Source: Chlamydiota bacterium
GTDB lineage: Bacteria; Chlamydiota; Chlamydiia; Chlamydiales; VGMA01
Length of the DNA stretch: 26,045 nucleotides
Reading direction: 5' to 3'
Assembly: GCA_016866575.1 (NCBI GenBank)
Contig: VGMA01000006.1
Coordinates: 1 to 26,045 of the forward strand
A model generated the notes under the pieces. That model worked only from the letters and a program-made list of their open reading frames with translations, did not search any database and had not been told where the DNA came from. The translations under genes and the position numbers were made by a program. The first letter of the stretch is position 1. Every line of letters starts with the position of its first letter. This document shows, piece after piece, positions 23,050-26,045 of the stretch.

Positions 23050-24381
23050 TTATACTTTTTCAGGCGCTGCAGATCTTGCTTTAATAGACCACATTGGAAG
23101 TAAAATCATTACTGTGATCAAGCCGCAAGCCGCAAGCATTCCTAAGAAAGCTGGCCATCCCCACTCTTGAGCGATTTTACCAAACGGATAGCCTGCTGCT
23201 GCAGCTCCAAGATAAGCAAAATACCCTGCAAATCCTGTTGCAGTACCAGCTGCTTTTTTATGAGCAAGCTCAGCTGCTGCTATTCCAATAAGCATTTGAG
23301 GTCCAAAAATCAAGAACCCTACCGAAAACATTCCTATTGCAGCAAATAAATAGGTATTAGCCGGCATGAGCCACATGAAGATGAGCATCAAGACAACAAG
23401 AAAGCTAAATAGAACGTTTACAGGGCCTCTTTTGCCGCCAAAAAGATAATCTGAAGACCACCCTGCCGCCAAACTTCCAAAAAAACCTCCCACTTCAAAC
23501 CAAACTATACAAGTAGCTGCAGCTTGCAGTGAAAAATGTTTATATTCGTAAAGGTAAAGCTGACCCCAGTCATTTACAGCCGTTCTAATCACATACACAA
23601 AGAAATAGGCAATACCAAGGGCCCAGATGTAACGATTTTTTAAAACGTATTCAAATAGAATTTCGCGACTAGATAGCTCGCTTTGCTCTTCTTCGATCTT
23701 TTTTGAAGGATAATCTTCTCGATATTTTTCGATAGCGGGCAATCCTAGTGATTCAGGAGTGTCTCTAAGACGATTGAGAAGGTATAGACCTGCTCCAATA
23801 CATAAAAATCCAGGCACCATCATGGCAGAGCGCCAGCCATAAGCTTTAGCCACAAAGCTGCAAAGAAGAGGAATCAGTGCGCCGCCTATATTGTGCGATG
23901 TGTTCCACACACCCCACCAGCGCCCTCTTTCTGACTGAGAATACCAATGTGTCAAAAGTCTAGCGCAAGGAGGCCATCCCCAGCCTTGGAAAATGCCGTT
24001 CATTCCCCAAAAAATAGCAAAGAAAATTAAGGAAGAAGACAATCCAAAACTAATATTGACAAGGCCTGTGATGATAAGGCCGATAGACATAAAATAGCGA
24101 GGATTGGAGCGATCGGAAATAATACCGCTAAAAAATTTACTAAGGCCGTAAGTAATGTAAAGAATGCTTCCTAAAATGCCGAGCTGCGCTTTCGTGTATC
24201 CAAGCGATGTCATCATAAATGGCATAGCGAAGGTAAAGCTTTTTCTTGTTAGATAATAAAAAGCGTAACCCACGTACATGGAATAAAAAATGCGAATGCG
24301 CCAGTAAAGGTAATTCTTTTTTACAACCGCTGGATCTTGAATTTCTTCAATATGAGGAGCGGGTTTAAAGAAATCGAACAC
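23050..24381 (-). CDS. uhpC: UhpC-type hexose-phosphate transporter (MFS, OPA family)
   Basis: This is an organophosphate:phosphate antiporter of the major facilitator superfamily. The chlamydial homologue imports glucose-6-phosphate from the host. The 443-residue protein has about 12 membrane segments. Near the N-terminus is the OPA pattern YAFYYLTRKSFTFAMP, then SKFFSGIISDRSNPRYF in the first cytoplasmic loop, and GWGWPPCARLLTHW followed by GRWWGVWNTSHNIGG. A charged central loop lies at about residues 212-245. Translation begins at GTG 24381: the codon before it is a stop and the next Met is deep inside, and AAGGA lies 10 nt upstream. Promoter at 24421-24448; terminator after the gene. Confidence 0.94.
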   Translation of the reverse strand: MFDFFKPAPHIEEIQDPAVVKKNYLYWRIRIFYSMYVGYAFYYLTRKSFTFAMPFMMTSLGYTKAQLGILGSILYITYGLSKFFSGIISDRSNPRYFMSIGLIITGLVNISFGLSSSLIFFAIFWGMNGIFQGWGWPPCARLLTHWYSQSERGRWWGVWNTSHNIGGALIPLLCSFVAKAYGWRSAMMVPGFLCIGAGLYLLNRLRDTPESLGLPAIEKYREDYPSKKIEEEQSELSSREILFEYVLKNRYIWALGIAYFFVYVIRTAVNDWGQLYLYEYKHFSLQAAATCIVWFEVGGFFGSLAAGWSSDYLFGGKRGPVNVLFSFLVVLMLIFMWLMPANTYLFAAIGMFSVGFLIFGPQMLIGIAAAELAHKKAAGTATGFAGYFAYLGAAAAGYPFGKIAQEWGWPAFLGMLAACGLITVMILLPMWSIKARSAAPEKV

Positions 24382-24420
24382 TTAGAGAACATCCTTGTTG
24401 CAAGTGTAACTTATAAGAGT

Positions 24421-24448
24421 TTATCTTTCTCTATTAAGAGATGTCAAC
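24421..24448 (-). promoter_or_regulatory. uhpC promoter with palindrome in the spacer
   Basis: On the minus strand a perfect -35 TTGACA (24443-24448) is followed after 16 bp by GATAAA (24421-24426), a weak -10. The spacer holds TCTCT-TAAT-AGAGA (24429-24442), an inverted repeat placed where a repressor or activator would act. The leader to the GTG is about 33 nt. The remainder of the 215-bp gap is AT-rich, and I see no clear promoter for the plus-strand gene at 24597. Confidence 0.55.
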
Positions 24449-24596
24449 CAAAAACTCATCATCTAAATTGTGTTATTATCACTATATTTTTTTTACGTCA
24501 AAATATTCCCTAATTTTCTCTATGTTGCTTTGTTTAAATGTGAACAAATTTCAAAAAAATGTAGAAAACTAAAAGAATCTTTATTATGAATGAGGC

Positions 24597-25178
24597 ATGA
24601 GCAACAAGATATTCGAGCCAGTTCCCTCTTTCAACCCGTCAGAGCCAGAGAATCTAAAGGTGCAAAAAACGGAAAAAGTCAAGCAGCAGCGTGACTTAAT
24701 CGAGTTCAAAGAATTGCTAATTTCTAACGAATGGGTAGTGCAAGTATATTTTTTAGACTTGATCAAAGATTTTTTAAAAAATATTCTTAAAGACAAAGAA
24801 AATAAAAAAGATTCTTCAAAAAATCCAAAGCCAAACGCTTTAAACAAAATAAGAACCCTTTTCATTCAACTATCTAAAGAAAATCTTTCCCAATCGAGCA
24901 CTTTCGCTAAAGAGCTCTCTTCGTGCTGGGTTGAACTTCTTTCATCTAACGAAACAAAAATCAAAGATTTTTGCAAAAAACTCCATAGCTATCCTAAAGA
25001 TGCAGACCATAGCCTTGGTTATTATTTGTCTAATTATACCGGGCATGATTGGCTGCCGTTCCCTTTCATTGAAATATTGAAAGCTCTTTATGAAGATGCG
25101 ATAGTTCAAGGCGAAAAAAGCACTTTGTCACAATGGATTTCAACTTTAAGCGAATTTATTGACACAATGGATCACTAG
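24597..25178 (+). CDS. Orphan hypothetical protein between uhpC and hisS
   Basis: I do not recognise this 193-residue protein. It has no signal peptide. The first 30 residues are Pro/Glu/Lys-rich and probably disordered. A helix follows at about 33-66 (the FKELLISNEWVVQVYFLDLIKDFLKNIL region), then a Lys/Asn/Ser-rich linker (67-80), then a mostly helical C-terminal half with the turn GHDWLPFPF near residue 149. It is lysine-rich and its DNA is more AT-rich than its neighbours. GAGG lies only 1 nt from the ATG at 24597, an awkward spacing, so the true start could be further in. In C. trachomatis uhpC and hisS are neighbours, so this gene looks inserted or lineage-specific. Confidence 0.6.
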   Translation: MSNKIFEPVPSFNPSEPENLKVQKTEKVKQQRDLIEFKELLISNEWVVQVYFLDLIKDFLKNILKDKENKKDSSKNPKPNALNKIRTLFIQLSKENLSQSSTFAKELSSCWVELLSSNETKIKDFCKKLHSYPKDADHSLGYYLSNYTGHDWLPFPFIEILKALYEDAIVQGEKSTLSQWISTLSEFIDTMDH

Positions 25179-25197
25179 ATTCTATACTAGAGCTCTT

Positions 25198-26045
25198 ATG
25201 TCTAAATATCAACGCGCACGCGGAGTTTACGATCGTCTACCGCAACCAAAAGACGATGAATTATGGAAATCTTCCCATCTATGGGATTATGTCATATCAG
25301 TCGCAAAAAAATATGCAAAACTCTACAGCTTTGAAGAGATTGCTCTTCCTACCTTTGAAAGCACCGATTTGTTTTTAAGAAGCGCTGGCTCTACATCAGA
25401 TATTGTCACAAAAGAGATGTACACTTTTGAAGACAAAGGGGGAAGACAAATCACACTTCGGCCTGAATGCACTGCACCTACTGTCAGATCATTTGTCGAA
25501 AACAGCCTTTTCCAGAACCCAAGACAAAAATTCTTCTACATCGCTAATTGCTTTAGACATGACCGAATGCAAAAAGGGCGCTACAGAGAATTCTATCAAT
25601 TTGGGATAGAAGCTTTTGGATCAAGCGATCCATTCCTAGATGTCGAGATCATCGACATGCTCTTTAGCTTTTTTGGAGAGCTCGGCTTAAAAAATTTTTC
25701 TTTAGTCATCAACTCACTTGGAGAAAAAAGCTCAAGAGAAGCTTATTCAAATGCGCTTAGAGACTACCTTGAACCCTTCAAAGAAGAGCTTTCTGAAGAT
25801 AGTAAAGTCCGTTTTGAAAAAAACCCCCTACGCATTCTCGATTCCAAAGATGAAAACGATCAAAGAATTCTTGAAAACGCCCCAAGACTTTCTCAGTTTT
25901 TAGATGAAGAAAGTAAGAAGGATTTCGACCTCGTGCTTAAAGGGCTCGACGCTCTCGGCATTAACTACCAAATCGATGAAAAGCTCGTAAGAGGTTTAGA
26001 CTACTACAACAAAACTGTATTCGAGTTCATCTCAAAATCGAACGA
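25198..26045 (+). CDS. hisS: Histidyl-tRNA synthetase, partial (N-terminal 282 residues)
   Basis: HisRS charges tRNA-His. The frame runs open from ATG 25198 to the right edge, so the C-terminal part (usually another 140-150 residues) is missing. Class II features are RGVYDRLP at the start, TLRPECTAPTVR at 86-97, motif 2 FRHDRMQKGRYREFYQFG (119-136), and the histidine-specific LVRGLDYYNKTVFE (263-276). It starts 19 nt after the orphan gene ends; the binding site is weak (AGAGCTC). Nothing suggests a broken gene. Confidence 0.95.
   Translation, partial: MSKYQRARGVYDRLPQPKDDELWKSSHLWDYVISVAKKYAKLYSFEEIALPTFESTDLFLRSAGSTSDIVTKEMYTFEDKGGRQITLRPECTAPTVRSFVENSLFQNPRQKFFYIANCFRHDRMQKGRYREFYQFGIEAFGSSDPFLDVEIIDMLFSFFGELGLKNFSLVINSLGEKSSREAYSNALRDYLEPFKEELSEDSKVRFEKNPLRILDSKDENDQRILENAPRLSQFLDEESKKDFDLVLKGLDALGINYQIDEKLVRGLDYYNKTVFEFISKSN

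Noticed and set aside
25403..25903. Two short plus-strand frames near the right edge
   Set aside because: They are out-of-frame within hisS, whose reading frame is open to the window edge with clear class II synthetase motifs.

Overview
This window looks like a chromosome fragment from a member of the phylum Chlamydiota, most likely outside the family Chlamydiaceae (an 'environmental' chlamydia of the Parachlamydia/Waddlia/Simkania kind; I cannot fix the genus). The evidence is gene content and order. One strand carries rplC-rplD-rplW-rplB-rpsS-rplV-rpsC-rplP-rpmC, with rplC first and no rpsJ. A membrane-protein locus then separates rplC from fmt-lpxA-fabZ-lpxC-lnt. A second block carries an RsmB/Fmu methyltransferase, dacF, an RsbW-type kinase, dnaE, uhpC and hisS. 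From memory, this matches Chlamydia trachomatis CT520-CT534 and CT543-CT553, but the second block is inverted here relative to the first. The DNA is AT-rich by eye and tightly packed, with many 4-nt overlaps.

Layout. (1) 1-4566: S10-type ribosomal protein operon on the minus strand, with a good sigma-70-like promoter at 4538-4566 and a leader of about 195 nt. (2) 4623-7048: three unrecognised minus-strand genes, each ending in a paired hydrophobic hairpin like chlamydial inclusion membrane (Inc) proteins. They lie where C. trachomatis has CT529 (CapA). Two of them are diverged tandem duplicates. (3) 7247-12445: fmt, the first lipid A genes (lpxA, lpxC) with fabZ, the lipoprotein acyltransferase lnt and a DoxX-like membrane gene, all on the minus strand and mostly overlapping by ATGA. 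(4) 12491-15414: plus-strand cluster of an RsmB-family rRNA methyltransferase, a SurA-like periplasmic chaperone and rsmA. (5) 15315-17163: dacF on the minus strand, overlapping the end of rsmA by 100 bp, and a divergent conserved hypothetical gene on the plus strand. (6) 17204-22955: RsbW-like anti-sigma kinase, then a dnaE-bamD-lptE operon with its own terminator. (7) 23050-26045: uhpC with a terminator and a palindrome-bearing promoter, an orphan gene, and the start of hisS running off the end.

How the parts work together. LpxA and LpxC start lipid A synthesis, FabZ feeds fatty acid synthesis, and the BamD-like and LptE-like proteins would build the outer membrane. Lnt finishes lipoproteins, and DacF trims the peptidoglycan used at chlamydial division. 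UhpC imports host sugar phosphate. RsbW belongs to the partner-switching control of sigma factors. The Inc-like trio is the most likely host-interaction element and the best lead for something undescribed. I see no rRNA, tRNA, CRISPR array, insertion sequence or phage gene. No stretch longer than 300 bp lacks a gene; the longest gaps are 4337-4622 (promoter and leader), 24382-24596 (uhpC promoter) and 7049-7246 (promoter and a short palindrome).
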